Positions 9,377-18,301 are shown, counted from the stretch's first letter. The stretch is DNA of 64,000 nt from JAXGYV01 sp040772045 (GCA_040772045.1 JAXGYV010000008.1:35191-99190); one strand, 5' to 3'. The notes: a model not told the origin generated them from the sequence alone. A program made the numbers and translations.

Positions 9377-10032
9377 GCCTGCGCATAGCGCTCGCCGCCG
9401 GCACGCCGCTGGCCGAGACCCTCGATCTGCTCGCCGCCGCCGGCGTACCGGTGGCCCCGCTCCGGCAGGTCGAGGCATCGCCGCTGCAGGAGCTGCCCGA
9501 CGGGACGGTCGTGTTAACTACGCGAGCCGCCGACGTGCCGCTGTTCGTGGAGCGTGGCGGTGCCGACATCGGCGTCGTCGGCAAGGAGATCCTGGTGGAG
9601 GTCGAGCGAGACGTCTACGAACTGCTCGATCTGCGGGTTGGTCGCGCCCGCCTCGTCTTCGCGCAGCCCGAGGACGCTCCGGGAGCGTGGGATGAAGAGC
9701 ACGGTCCGAGTCGCGTGCGGGTGGCGACGAGGTTTCCCGAGACCACCCGACGCTACTTCGAGGCCAGCGGTCGTCAGGTGAACGTCCTCGCGCTCGAAGG
9801 CCCGGTTGAGGCGGCGCCGCGGCTCCGCCTCGCCGACGGTGTGGTCGACCTCGTGCGCAGCGGCGAGACGCTGCGTCGCGCCGGGCTCACCGAGCGCGAA
9901 CAGATCGCCGAGTGCAGTCTCCGTCTGATCGCCGGCCGGGCCGCGCACGCGCTGCGGGCTGCCGAGATCGGCGCGCTCATTGGGCGGCTCCGTGAGTTAA
10001 CGGAGCGATCGGAAAGTGGAGGAGAAGCATGA
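9373..10032 (+). CDS. hisG: ATP phosphoribosyltransferase catalytic subunit, short form
   Basis: 219 residues from GTG 9373, overlapping the hisZ stop as GTGA. It catalyses the first committed step of histidine synthesis (ATP plus PRPP). The periplasmic-binding-like fold shows RAADVPLFVERGGADIGVVGKEIL and the PRPP-site stretch DGVVDLVRSGETLRRAGL. The C-terminal ACT-like regulatory domain of long HisG is missing, consistent with dependence on HisZ. Stop overlaps hisD. Confidence 0.94.
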   Translation: MSLRIALAAGTPLAETLDLLAAAGVPVAPLRQVEASPLQELPDGTVVLTTRAADVPLFVERGGADIGVVGKEILVEVERDVYELLDLRVGRARLVFAQPEDAPGAWDEEHGPSRVRVATRFPETTRRYFEASGRQVNVLALEGPVEAAPRLRLADGVVDLVRSGETLRRAGLTEREQIAECSLRLIAGRAAHALRAAEIGALIGRLRELTERSESGGEA

Positions 10033-11315
10033 AGCGGTTGGTGTTGGAGAGCGATCCCGAGCGCACCATTGCCGAACTTCGCGCCTTCGCGCCGCCGCCG
10101 TTGGAGGTACGCGACGCGGTCACGGCGATCGTCGACGACGTGCGTCGCCGCGGCGACGCCGCGGTGCGCGAGCACACGGAGCGGCTCGACGGCGTGCGGC
10201 TGCCGGACGCCTACGCGGTGCCGCGGAGCCGTCTGCGGGAGGCGCTCGTCAGCCTCAAGCCTGAGGTACGGGAGGCGCTCGAGTTGGCGGCGGTCAATAT
10301 CCGCGCGTACCACGAGCAGGAGGCGCCGCGGCCATGGCGCGCACGTCTCGGCCAAAGCCAGGTCGTGGGGCAGGAGATCGTCCCGCTCGCGGCCGCCGGC
10401 CTCTACGTCCCCGGCGGCCTAGCCGACTACCCTTCCTCGGTACTCATGACCGCGATCCCGGCCCAGGTGGCTGGTGTGCCGAACATCGTGGTGTGCTCCC
10501 CGCCGCGGCCCGCTGGCGGTGTGGCGTCCGGCGTGGCCGCGGCGTGTGCCCTCCTCGGCGTCGAGCAGGTGTTTCCCATCGGGGGCGCTCAGGCGGTAGC
10601 GGCGCTGGCCCTGGGCACGGCGGTCGTGCCGCGCTGCGACGTGATCGCCGGGCCGGGCAACGCGTACGTCACCGAGGCCAAGCACCAGGTCATGGGCAGT
10701 GTGCGCATCGACGGCCTCGCGGGTCCCAGCGAGGTGTTGATCGTCGCCGACGCGGCCGGTACACCAGAGTGGCTCGCGGCCGACCTGCTGGCCCAGGCGG
10801 AACACGGCGCCGGTGCCATGGGGGCCCTGCTCGATGTGGGCGGGCGGATCGGCGATCGAGTGCAGGAGGAGGCCGAGCGACTGGCGGCGGAGCTCGGCAT
10901 CTCCACGGAACGCATCGCCGTCGTGGCGTGCCCAGACCTTGCGGCGGCGCTGGATGTGGTGGAGCGTTTCGCTCCGGAGCACCTGGAGCTCCACCTTCCC
11001 GGCGCCGCCCAGCTGGTGAGCCGTATCCGGAACGCCGGCGCGGTGTTTGCAGGGCCGTACGCAGCGACGGCGTTCGCCGACTATGCCGCTGGCACGAATC
11101 ACGTACTGCCGACGGGCGGAGCGGCACGCTTCGGGCAGGGGCTCAGCGTGTCCGAGTTCATCCGCCGCATGGGAGTGGTAGAACTGGAGTCCGCCGCCGC
11201 CGCCGCGCTCGCCGCGCCGGTGGCAGCGCTCGCCTACGAGGAGGGGCTGGCTGGCCATGCACGTTCCGCCGAGCTGCGCGCCGATGGCCGCGCGACGAAC
11301 AGGGAGGGGAGATGA
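10029..11315 (+). CDS. hisD: Histidinol dehydrogenase
   Basis: 428 residues, zinc-dependent NAD oxidoreductase converting histidinol to histidine. Motifs include VPGGLADYPSSVLM, IGGAQAVAALALGT, GPGNAYVTEAK, LLAQAEHGAGA with the zinc-ligand Q/H, ERFAPEHLELH, and TNHVLPTGGAARFGQGLSV near the C-terminus. Full length. ATG 10029 overlaps the hisG stop and its own stop overlaps hisB, so translation is coupled through hisZ-G-D-B. Confidence 0.97.
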   Translation: MKRLVLESDPERTIAELRAFAPPPLEVRDAVTAIVDDVRRRGDAAVREHTERLDGVRLPDAYAVPRSRLREALVSLKPEVREALELAAVNIRAYHEQEAPRPWRARLGQSQVVGQEIVPLAAAGLYVPGGLADYPSSVLMTAIPAQVAGVPNIVVCSPPRPAGGVASGVAAACALLGVEQVFPIGGAQAVAALALGTAVVPRCDVIAGPGNAYVTEAKHQVMGSVRIDGLAGPSEVLIVADAAGTPEWLAADLLAQAEHGAGAMGALLDVGGRIGDRVQEEAERLAAELGISTERIAVVACPDLAAALDVVERFAPEHLELHLPGAAQLVSRIRNAGAVFAGPYAATAFADYAAGTNHVLPTGGAARFGQGLSVSEFIRRMGVVELESAAAAALAAPVAALAYEEGLAGHARSAELRADGRATNREGR

Positions 11316-11905
11316 CGGCAACACGCCGCGCGTCCGTGACGCGTGTCACGAGCGAGACTAGCATCGAAGTGTCGCTGTACCTGGATGGCGTCGGCACTGC
11401 TGAGGTGAACACCGGCATCGGTTTTCTCGACCACATGCTGCAGCTGTTCGCGCACCACGGGCGGTTCGACCTGGCGGTGAACGCTCGTGGCGATCTGGAC
11501 GTCGACGGCCACCATACGGTGGAGGACATCGGCTTGGCCCTGGGCCAGGCGCTGCGCGAGGCGCTGGGCGACAAACGCGGCATCTGCCGCTACGGATCGT
11601 GTTTGCTGCCCATGGACGAAGCACTCGCCATGGTGGCGCTCGACCTCTCCGGGAGACCGTACCTGGTTCATGATCTGGAGCTTGGAGGCGTGCGTATCGG
11701 CGCCTTCGAGGGTGATCTGGTCGCTCACTTCTTCCGCTCGTTCGCCAATCAGGCTGGCCTCACGCTGCACATCCGCATGCTGGCGGGAGAAGATCCGCAC
11801 CACATCGTGGAGGCGGCCTTCAAGGGCACGGCGCGGGCGCTGGGCGAGGCCTGTGCGCTCCACGGCCGTGACGACGCCGTGCCCTCGACCAAGGGCACGC
11901 TTTGA
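11312..11905 (+). CDS. hisB: Imidazoleglycerol-phosphate dehydratase
   Basis: 197 residues, monofunctional HisB. The two symmetrical manganese-binding motifs are visible: GFLDHMLQLFAHHGRFDL with GHHTVEDIG in the first half, and HFFRSFANQAGLTLH with DPHHIVEAAFK in the second. The ATG 11312, preceded by GGGAGGGGAG, overlaps the hisD stop; the longer upstream frame is not coding. No phosphatase domain is fused, unlike the enterobacterial protein. Confidence 0.96.
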   Translation: MTATRRASVTRVTSETSIEVSLYLDGVGTAEVNTGIGFLDHMLQLFAHHGRFDLAVNARGDLDVDGHHTVEDIGLALGQALREALGDKRGICRYGSCLLPMDEALAMVALDLSGRPYLVHDLELGGVRIGAFEGDLVAHFFRSFANQAGLTLHIRMLAGEDPHHIVEAAFKGTARALGEACALHGRDDAVPSTKGTL

Positions 11906-11919
11906 GGGTCGGAGGAGCT

Positions 11920-11985
11920 GTGCCGAGCGATCAGAGGAGGTTCGCCGTGGGCTCTGGCGCCTCGAGTGGCCGCGAGTGCCGATGA
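11920..11985 (+). CDS. Possible 21-codon ORF coupling hisB to hisH (uncertain)
   Basis: In the 76-bp hisB-hisH gap a GTG at 11920 follows GGAGGAG and opens 21 codons; an in-frame GTG at 11947 has its own AGAGGAGG six nt upstream. The frame ends TGA 11983-11985, overlapping the hisH ATG as ATGA. The residues (VPSDQRRFAVGSGASSGREC..) match nothing I recognise and contain no histidines, so this is not a classical his leader peptide. It may only serve to deliver ribosomes to hisH, which lacks its own Shine-Dalgarno. Confidence 0.3.
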   Translation: MPSDQRRFAVGSGASSGRECR

Positions 11986-12611
11986 CGCCTCCGTTGCGGG
12001 CTGTGCTCCTCGACTACGGCGTGGGCAACCTGGCTAGTGTCGCCAAGGCGCTCGAGCGGGCGGGGGTGCGTGTAGCGGTCAGCGATTCGCCGGCTCAGGT
12101 ACGCCACGCGCGAGCGCTGGTGCTCCCTGGCGTGGGCGCGTTTCGCGATGCCGCCGCCAGGTTGGAGCAGTCGGGGCTGGGCGATGCCGTATGCGCTCGC
12201 GTCGCTGCCGGCGTCCCTCTGCTTGGAGTCTGCCTGGGCCTTCAGCTCCTCTTCGAGGGCAGTAGCGAAGGCGGCGAGTGGCGTGGCTTAGGAATCCTCG
12301 CCGGTCAGGTGGAGCGCCTCGAGACGCCGTACAAGGTGCCGCACATCGGTTGGAACGAGCTGGCGTGGCAGCCGGCCGGCGCGCGTATGGCGACCGGGTT
12401 GCCCGTGCCCGCGTATGCGTACTTCGTCCACTCGTATGCCGCGCGGCCGGCAGACCGGTCGATCGTGGCCGCCGTGACCAACTACGGCGGGAGTGTGGTC
12501 GCCGCGGTGGTTCGGGATGCCGTGTGGGCCGCGCAGTTCCACCCGGAGAAAAGCTCGACCACGGGGTTGCGCATCCTCGCCAACTGGGCGAGCATGGCAG
12601 CCGAGGCTTAA
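11982..12611 (+). CDS. hisH: Imidazole glycerol phosphate synthase, glutaminase subunit
   Basis: 209 residues, class I glutamine amidotransferase that feeds ammonia to HisF. LLDYGVGNLASV opens the protein, the nucleophile is C84 in GVCLGLQLLFEGS, and the His/Glu of the triad lie in WAAQFHPEKSSTTGLR. The oxyanion strand PGVGAFRDAAARL is present. ATG 11982 fits homologue N-termini; the long upstream extension of the frame runs antiparallel to no domain and overlaps hisB out of frame. Confidence 0.95.
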   Translation: MTPPLRAVLLDYGVGNLASVAKALERAGVRVAVSDSPAQVRHARALVLPGVGAFRDAAARLEQSGLGDAVCARVAAGVPLLGVCLGLQLLFEGSSEGGEWRGLGILAGQVERLETPYKVPHIGWNELAWQPAGARMATGLPVPAYAYFVHSYAARPADRSIVAAVTNYGGSVVAAVVRDAVWAAQFHPEKSSTTGLRILANWASMAAEA

Positions 12612-12652
12612 GCGGCAGGTCGTTCGGTATCCAGAGGCGGAGGAGGTCATCT

Positions 12653-13375
12653 GTGCAGCTGTTCCCCGCAGTCGATATCCAGGGGGGCAAGGCGGTGCGT
12701 CTTCGTCGTGGCGACTTCGCCCAGAGCACCGTCTTCGGGGACGACCCTATAGCGGCGGCGCGACGCTGGCACCAGGAAGGCGCTGAGGCGCTGCACGTCG
12801 TCGACCTAGACGCGGCGCGCACCGGCACGCTCGTTAACTTCTCTCTGGTAGAGCAGATCGCGGCCGAACTCCCCATTCCGGTGGAGTACGGCGGCGGCGT
12901 GCGCGATGCGCTCGCCGTGGAGCGAGTGGCCGCCAGCGGACTCCGTTGGGTGGTGCTCGGTACGGCGGCCCTCCTCGCCGGCGAGCTTCTCCAGACTGCC
13001 GTAGACGTGCTCGGCGAGCGGCTTGTTGTCGGCGTCGACTGCGCCGGCGGTATGGTGGCCACCCATGGCTGGCGCGAGCGTTCGCAGATGAGCGCCTCCT
13101 CGTTCGTCGGCCAGCTCGAGGAGCTGGGCGTGCGTCGTATCGTCCACACCGACATCGACACGGATGGCATGATGCGCGGCCCGAACCTGCCCGCGCTGGT
13201 GGATCTCGCCGGGCGGACTCCTCTCGAGGTAGTGCAATCCGGTGGCATCACCACGCTGGAAGACCTGCGCCGGCTGCGGAAGGTCGCGCCGTCGAACGTG
13301 GTCGGCACTATCGTCGGCCGGGCTCTCTACGAGGGGGCTTTCACGGTCGCCGAGGCCAAGGCGGTCCTGGTCTAA
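12653..13375 (+). CDS. hisA: ProFAR isomerase
   Basis: 240 residues, (beta/alpha)8 barrel converting ProFAR to PRFAR. The half-barrel repeats show LFPAVDIQGGKAVRL with the first catalytic Asp, VEYGGGVRD, VVGVDCAGG, HTDIDTDGMMRGPN with the second catalytic Asp, and VQSGGITTLEDL plus GTIVGRALYEG phosphate sites. GTG 12653 follows GGAGGAGG with 6 nt spacing. Lies between hisH and hisF as in most bacterial his operons. Confidence 0.95.
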   Translation: MQLFPAVDIQGGKAVRLRRGDFAQSTVFGDDPIAAARRWHQEGAEALHVVDLDAARTGTLVNFSLVEQIAAELPIPVEYGGGVRDALAVERVAASGLRWVVLGTAALLAGELLQTAVDVLGERLVVGVDCAGGMVATHGWRERSQMSASSFVGQLEELGVRRIVHTDIDTDGMMRGPNLPALVDLAGRTPLEVVQSGGITTLEDLRRLRKVAPSNVVGTIVGRALYEGAFTVAEAKAVLV

Positions 13376-13379
13376 CACC

Positions 13380-14150
13380 GTGCTCACCCGCCGCATCATC
13401 CCGTGCCTGGACGTTCGCGATGGCCGTGTGGTCAAAGGCGTCAACTTCGTCGGCCTGCGCGACGCCGGCGATCCGGTGGAGCTAGCCGCCCGCTACGATC
13501 GCGAGGGTGCCGACGAGCTCGTGTTCCTCGACATCACCGCTTCGCATGAGCGCAGGGAGATCATCGCTGAGCTCGCCGCCCGCTGTGCTGAGCAGGTGTT
13601 CATCCCGTTCACTATCGGCGGCGGCCTCGACGATGAGGAAGACGTTCGCCGTATTCTCGCCGCCGGCGCCGACAAGGTCACCATGAACACGGCGGCGGTA
13701 CAGGAGCCAGAGGTTCTCCGCCGGTGCGCCGAGCGCTTCGGCGCGCAGTGCATCGTGGTGGCCATCGACGCCAAGCGGCGATCAGACACGGTGCAGCCGC
13801 GCTGGGAGGTCTACATCCATGGTGGGCGTACGCCTACGGGGATCGATGCCGTCGCATGGGCGGTCAAGGCGACGGCGCTGGGCGCGGGCGAGATCATGCT
13901 GACGAGCATGGACCGCGACGGCACGCTCGACGGCTACGACCTCGCGCTGACGCGCGCGGTAGCCCGCGCCGTCGATGTGCCGGTCATCGCCTCCGGCGGC
14001 GTTGGCACGCTCGAGCACCTGGCCGATGGCCTCACGCTCGGCGAGGCCGACGCTGTGCTCGCCGCCTCGATCTTCCACTACGGGACCTCTTCGATCGCCG
14101 CCGCCAAGGAGTTCTTGGCGGCGCGCGGCATTCCCGTGCGTCTGGTGTGA
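13380..14150 (+). CDS. hisF: Imidazole glycerol phosphate synthase, cyclase subunit
   Basis: 256 residues, barrel enzyme partnering HisH. The catalytic aspartates lie in IIPCLDVRDGRVVKGVNF and in LTSMDRDGTLDGYDL; PFTIGGGLDDEEDV, GADKVTMNTAA and PVIASGGVGTLEHL are the conserved phosphate-binding strands. GTG 13380 starts just after the hisA stop, with no clear Shine-Dalgarno, implying coupling. Stop overlaps the next gene as GTGA. Confidence 0.96.
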   Translation: MLTRRIIPCLDVRDGRVVKGVNFVGLRDAGDPVELAARYDREGADELVFLDITASHERREIIAELAARCAEQVFIPFTIGGGLDDEEDVRRILAAGADKVTMNTAAVQEPEVLRRCAERFGAQCIVVAIDAKRRSDTVQPRWEVYIHGGRTPTGIDAVAWAVKATALGAGEIMLTSMDRDGTLDGYDLALTRAVARAVDVPVIASGGVGTLEHLADGLTLGEADAVLAASIFHYGTSSIAAAKEFLAARGIPVRLV

Positions 14151-14800
14151 GCGAACGGCGGATCGATCTCGGTACGGTGCCGGCGGGGGGAGCGGCGGCC
14201 GTGCTGCGTCGCCTGGTGACCGCCTCGCTGGCCTGCTTTCCCACCGACACGGTGTATGGTCTGGGCGGTGCGGCGCGACCGGAGGTGGTCGCGGCGCTCG
14301 TCGGCGCCAAAGGGCGGGAACCAGACAAGCCGCTCCAGCTCATCTTTCCGACGCTCGAGGTTCTCTTGGCGCGCGTCGCGCCGCCTCCGCTACTTCGGGC
14401 GGCGCTCCAGCGGCTGCTGCCCGGCGCCATTACGGCGATCATCCCCGTCTCCTCGGAGCACGATGTGGCGGCCGTGGCACGAGCCGCCGACGGCCTGCTC
14501 ACACTGGGGGTACGTGTACCCGCCTGGCCAGAACGGGCGCGTCTGCTGGCGACAGGCGAACAACCTCTGGTGGCGTCCAGCGCGAATCTCTCCGGCGGTC
14601 GGGCTGCCCGGAGTCTGGACGAAGTACCCGCGGGGCTGCGTGCCGCCTGCGATCTCATTCTGGACGCCGGACAGCTTCCCGGTACGCCCTCTACCGTCGT
14701 CGACCTCGTCGACTACGCGAACGGGGGCCGCTGGCGGGTCATCCGTGCCGGCGCCGTCTCGATCACCGATCTCGTGGCGGTACTAGGCTCAGCGAACTAG
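14147..14800 (+). CDS. L-threonylcarbamoyladenylate synthase (TsaC/Sua5/YrdC family)
   Basis: 217 residues; single YrdC domain without the C-terminal Sua5 domain. Conserved parts are ACFPTDTVYGLGGAA, the KGREPDKPLQLIF loop, the basic-pocket LPGAITAII, LGVRVPAWP, VASSANLSGG and PSTVVDLV. It makes the activated threonylcarbamoyl group for tRNA t6A37. It overlaps hisF by four bases, so it travels with the histidine operon, although its role is translation. The KxR/SxN signature reads KGREPDKP and SSAN, supporting activity. Confidence 0.9.
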   Translation: MSERRIDLGTVPAGGAAAVLRRLVTASLACFPTDTVYGLGGAARPEVVAALVGAKGREPDKPLQLIFPTLEVLLARVAPPPLLRAALQRLLPGAITAIIPVSSEHDVAAVARAADGLLTLGVRVPAWPERARLLATGEQPLVASSANLSGGRAARSLDEVPAGLRAACDLILDAGQLPGTPSTVVDLVDYANGGRWRVIRAGAVSITDLVAVLGSAN

Positions 14801-14942
14801 CGTCACGCAGGGTCGTGCGAGGTACCTACCGATGCGGCACACACTTGTATCGAGATTCTCTCAAGACACGAAGTCGAGTATTCTCTATGCGCAATAGTAG
14901 GCTCATAGAATGTATCAGTAAGGTGGTTGGGGAGACCTTGGA

Positions 14943-14970
14943 TTACGTCTGGCGGCGGCTCTGCTAAAAT
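14943..14970 (+). promoter_or_regulatory. Promoter of rpiB-glyA (leaderless)
   Basis: TTACGT, 16 bp, TAAAAT at 14965-14970, then 7 nt to the rpiB ATG. No ribosome binding site is present between them, so the transcript is probably leaderless. The 177-bp gap after the TsaC-type gene is relatively AT-rich and holds no gene I can support. Confidence 0.55.
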
Positions 14971-14977
14971 CTCGCCC

Positions 14978-15424
14978 ATGAGAATAGCTGCCGGAGCGGA
15001 TCACGCTGGTTGCACCGTCAAAGATGCCCTCGTACGCCGAATGCGCGCACTCGGGCATCAGGTTACCGATGTAGGCACCACCGACGCCGAGCAGGCAGTG
15101 GATTATCCTGTGTTCGCCCATCGCGTTGCGGCTATGGTGGCGGACGGACGCGCCGATCTCGGCATGTTGGTGTGCGGCACGGGGCTGGGCATGTGTATGG
15201 CCGCCAATCGCCATCGCGGTGTACGGGCGGCCAACTGCCCCACGCCTCATCTCGCCGAGATGAGCCGCCGCCACAACGACGCCAACGTGCTCTGCCTGCC
15301 CGGACGGCTGCTGTCGATCGACGAGGCATGGGCGGTCACCGAGGTTTGGCTGAGCACTCCTTTCGAAGGCGGACGCCATGCCTCTCGCGTCGCGCTCATC
15401 GACGATGGGGATACCGTCGGGTGA
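14978..15424 (+). CDS. rpiB: Ribose-5-phosphate isomerase B
   Basis: 148 residues of the RpiB/LacAB family, interconverting ribose-5-P and ribulose-5-P. The N-terminus MRIAAGADHAG and the VCGTGLGMCMAANRHRGVRAA active-site loop, with the catalytic Cys, are diagnostic; RRHNDANVLCLPGR follows. ATG 14978 is at the expected family start; earlier in-frame codons lie upstream of the promoter. Translationally coupled to glyA by a GTGA overlap. Confidence 0.93.
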   Translation: MRIAAGADHAGCTVKDALVRRMRALGHQVTDVGTTDAEQAVDYPVFAHRVAAMVADGRADLGMLVCGTGLGMCMAANRHRGVRAANCPTPHLAEMSRRHNDANVLCLPGRLLSIDEAWAVTEVWLSTPFEGGRHASRVALIDDGDTVG

Positions 15425-16689
15425 ACTCCCTCGGTGTCGAATGGCGGCGTGAGCCTCTCTACGAGCTCGACCCAGAACTCAACGAGCTGCTGCGCGCGGA
15501 ACTGCGGCGCCAGCAGGAGACGCTGGAGCTGATCGCCTCAGAGAACTTCGCTACCCGCGCTGTGCTCGAAGCTACCGGGTCGGTGCTCACCAACAAGTAC
15601 GCCGAGGGGTATCCGGGAGCGCGGTACTACGGCGGCTGTGAGGTGGTCGACCGTGTGGAGCAGCTGGCCATCGATCGCTGCAAGCACCTCTTTGGCGCCG
15701 AGCACGTGAATGTCCAACCGCACTCGGGCTCCTCGGCGAACCTCGCCGTTCTGCTCGCGCTACTGCAGCCGGGCGACACCTTCCTCGCTATGGATCTGGC
15801 ACACGGCGGCCACCTGACGCACGGGCTGCGGATCAACCTCTCTGGCCAGATCTACCACCCGGTGCCGTATCACGTGTGCCGGGATACGGAGACCATCGAC
15901 TTCGACGAAGTGCGCGCGCTCGCCCTCGAACACCGGCCGAAGCTGATCATCTGCGGCTGCAGCGCCTATCCGCGGCACATCGATTTCGCCGCCTTCCGCA
16001 GCATCGCCGACGAGGTCGGCGCGGTGCTCATGGCCGACATCGCACACATCGCGGGGCTCGTCGCCGCCGGCGAGCACGCGAACCCGGTGCCGCACTGCGA
16101 GGTCGTCACATCTACCACGCACAAGACACTCACCGGCCCGCGTGCCGGTCTTATCATGTGCCGCCAGGAGTATGCGAAGGCCATCGATCGCGCGGTGTTC
16201 CCGGGCATGCAGGGCGGACCCCTGCTGCACGTCATCGCGGCCAAGGCCGCCTGTTTCGGCATCGCGGCCAGCCCGGAGTTCCGGCGCTTGCAGCGCCGGA
16301 TCCTCGCCAATGCCGCGGCCCTGGCCGAGACGTTGGCCGAGGGTGGGCTGCGGCTGGTTTCCGGGGGTACCGACGTGCATCTGGCGCTCATCGATCTGCG
16401 TGGCACAGGCCTCGATGGTCTGCAGTGCCAGGATCTCCTCGAACGCGTGGCCATCACCGCTAACCGGAATGTCGTGCCGTTCGAAGATCAGAGCTTTGCC
16501 ATCGCCAGCGGGTTGCGCGTCGGCTCTCCGGCGGTCACAACGAGGGGCTTCAGGGAAGAGGAGATGCGGCGTACCGGAGAGCTCATTCTGCGTGCCATCG
16601 CCGCGCGAAACCAGCCAGCCGTACTCGGCGAGATTCGCCGCGAGGTAGGTGAGCTGCTCGATCGCTTCCCGCTCTACGAGTTCCTCTGA
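15421..16689 (+). CDS. glyA: Serine hydroxymethyltransferase
   Basis: 422 residues, PLP enzyme interconverting serine and glycine with tetrahydrofolate. LELIASENFATRAVLEATGS, TNKYAEGYPGARYYGGCE, PHSGSSAN and the PLP lysine K235 in TSTTHKTLTGPR are all present, as is PGMQGGPLLHVIAAKA. GTG 15421 overlaps the rpiB stop. The supply of one-carbon units suits the dCMP deaminase next in line, since thymidylate synthesis needs both products. Confidence 0.96.
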   Translation: MNSLGVEWRREPLYELDPELNELLRAELRRQQETLELIASENFATRAVLEATGSVLTNKYAEGYPGARYYGGCEVVDRVEQLAIDRCKHLFGAEHVNVQPHSGSSANLAVLLALLQPGDTFLAMDLAHGGHLTHGLRINLSGQIYHPVPYHVCRDTETIDFDEVRALALEHRPKLIICGCSAYPRHIDFAAFRSIADEVGAVLMADIAHIAGLVAAGEHANPVPHCEVVTSTTHKTLTGPRAGLIMCRQEYAKAIDRAVFPGMQGGPLLHVIAAKAACFGIAASPEFRRLQRRILANAAALAETLAEGGLRLVSGGTDVHLALIDLRGTGLDGLQCQDLLERVAITANRNVVPFEDQSFAIASGLRVGSPAVTTRGFREEEMRRTGELILRAIAARNQPAVLGEIRREVGELLDRFPLYEFL

Positions 16690-17246
16690 TGGTCGGCCGG
16701 TCAGTGGACACAAGACAGTTCACGGACGGAGACGAGCAGGGCGAGAGAGGTGCACCGGCGTCGCCAGCAGCTAGGCGGCGGCCGAGCTGGGACGAATACT
16801 TCCTCCAGCTAGCACGGCAGGCAGCCACGCGTTCCACGTGCCTGCGGCGGCAGGTGGGGGCCGTGCTGGTTCGCGATCGTCGTGTGTTGACCACTGGCTA
16901 CAACGGAGCGCCGCGCGGCGTGGCTCATTGCCTGGATGCCGGCTGCCTGCGCGAGCAGCTCGGCGTGCCTTCAGGGGAGCGTCACGAGCTCTGTCGCGCT
17001 ATCCACGCGGAACAGAACGCCATCATCCAGGCGGCTGTCCACGGGGTGGCGGTAGAGGGTGCCAGCCTGTACTGCACGCACCAGCCGTGCGTTCTGTGCG
17101 CCAAGATGATCATTAACGCCGGCGTGCGCGAGATCGTATTCGCCGAGGGGTACCCCGATGAGTTCTCCTTGCGGATGTTCGCGGAGGCAGGGGTCACGGT
17201 CACCCACATGCCTCTGCCACGGGATGACGATCCATGCTCCACCTGA
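16689..17246 (+). CDS. Deoxycytidylate deaminase family protein (ComEB-like)
   Basis: 185 residues of the zinc-dependent CMP/dCMP deaminase family. The zinc ligands and catalytic Glu are in IHAEQNAII and QPCVLCAKMI; VGAVLVRDRRVLTTGYNGAPRG is the conserved N-terminal sheet. The first about 30 residues are a polar extension without clear homology. Likely dCMP to dUMP for dTMP synthesis. It overlaps glyA by one base and the following transferase by 13 bases. Confidence 0.9.
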   Translation: MVGRSVDTRQFTDGDEQGERGAPASPAARRRPSWDEYFLQLARQAATRSTCLRRQVGAVLVRDRRVLTTGYNGAPRGVAHCLDAGCLREQLGVPSGERHELCRAIHAEQNAIIQAAVHGVAVEGASLYCTHQPCVLCAKMIINAGVREIVFAEGYPDEFSLRMFAEAGVTVTHMPLPRDDDPCST

Positions 17247-18301
17247 CGTACACCGAGCTGCTCGGTGTGCTCGCGTTCGTGCTCGCCGGGCTGGTGGTCT
17301 ACGTGCTCACCCCGTTCATGGCGAGTTTCGCCCACCACGTGGGAGTAGTTGACGATCCCGTTGAGGAGCGGCGCATGCACCTTACGGCCACGCCGCTCCT
17401 CGGCGGCCTGGTGCTCTATCTGGCGGTAGTCGTCTCGGTGATCTTGCTGCTGCCCTTCAACGGCAGCGTGAGAGCGCTCATCAGCGGTGGCACGGCCATC
17501 GCGCTCGTCGGCTTGGTCGACGATCTCAAGGAGATCCGCCCGTCGGTGAAGTTCGCCGGTCAGCTTGCGGCGACCGGCCTCGCCCTCCTGTTCAATGTGC
17601 GCATGGAGACCCTCTCTCTTCCTTTCCTCGAGGGCAGCATCCACCTGCCACTGTGGGCCTCCATCATTGTCACCCTCCTCTGGTTCGTCGCTATTATCAA
17701 CATGGTTAACTTCATTGACGGTCTCGACGGCCTGGCCGCAGGGGTGTGCGCCATCTCGTCCATCACCTTCGGGATCATCGCCTTCTCGCTCGGCCGTTGG
17801 GAGACCGGCGTCGTCGCGGTGACGCTCGCCGGAGCCACACTCTCCTTCCTGCGCTTCAACTTCCATCCGGCGAGCATCTTCATGGGCGATACGGGTTCTA
17901 TGTTCCTGGGCTTTGTGCTGGGGGTCATCAGCGTGGAGGGCGTCATGAAGAGCACGGCCACGGTGGCGCTCATCCTGCCGTTGCTCGTGCTGGGCGTGCC
18001 CTTCATCGACCTCTTCCTGATCGTGTCTCGACGAGTGCGTCGAGGCGTGCCGTTCTACTCGGCCGGGCAAGACCATGTACACCATGATCTGGTACTGGTA
18101 GCGGGTTTCAGCCAGCGGAAGAGCGTACTGCTCCTCTACGGGTGGTGTCTGCTGCTGAACGCCACCGCGCTCGCCATGGCCGCGCGGTCACTGGTGGCGA
18201 CCATCATCTGTGGCGCCGCCTCCGTCCTGGCCACGGTCTTCCTGGCGCGACTGTTGCGCCACTACCGGCTGGCGGCCTCCCGCGGCGAGACGGCCGCCTA
18301 G
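17234..18301 (+). CDS. Undecaprenyl-phosphate N-acetylglucosaminyl/hexosaminyl 1-phosphate transferase (WecA/TagO type)
   Basis: 355 residues with about 10-11 hydrophobic segments; MraY/WecA family membrane enzyme that loads a sugar-1-phosphate on undecaprenyl phosphate. Motifs: VDDPVEERRMH near residue 38, GLVDDLKEIRPSVKF, IINMVNFIDGLDGLAAG with metal-binding Asp, and FMGDTGSMFLGF; the C-terminal GQDHVHHDL matches the His motif. Begins secondary cell-wall glycopolymer synthesis. Position just upstream of atp genes is a known order in Gram-positives and related phyla. Confidence 0.9.
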   Translation: MLHLTYTELLGVLAFVLAGLVVYVLTPFMASFAHHVGVVDDPVEERRMHLTATPLLGGLVLYLAVVVSVILLLPFNGSVRALISGGTAIALVGLVDDLKEIRPSVKFAGQLAATGLALLFNVRMETLSLPFLEGSIHLPLWASIIVTLLWFVAIINMVNFIDGLDGLAAGVCAISSITFGIIAFSLGRWETGVVAVTLAGATLSFLRFNFHPASIFMGDTGSMFLGFVLGVISVEGVMKSTATVALILPLLVLGVPFIDLFLIVSRRVRRGVPFYSAGQDHVHHDLVLVAGFSQRKSVLLLYGWCLLLNATALAMAARSLVATIICGAASVLATVFLARLLRHYRLAASRGETAA

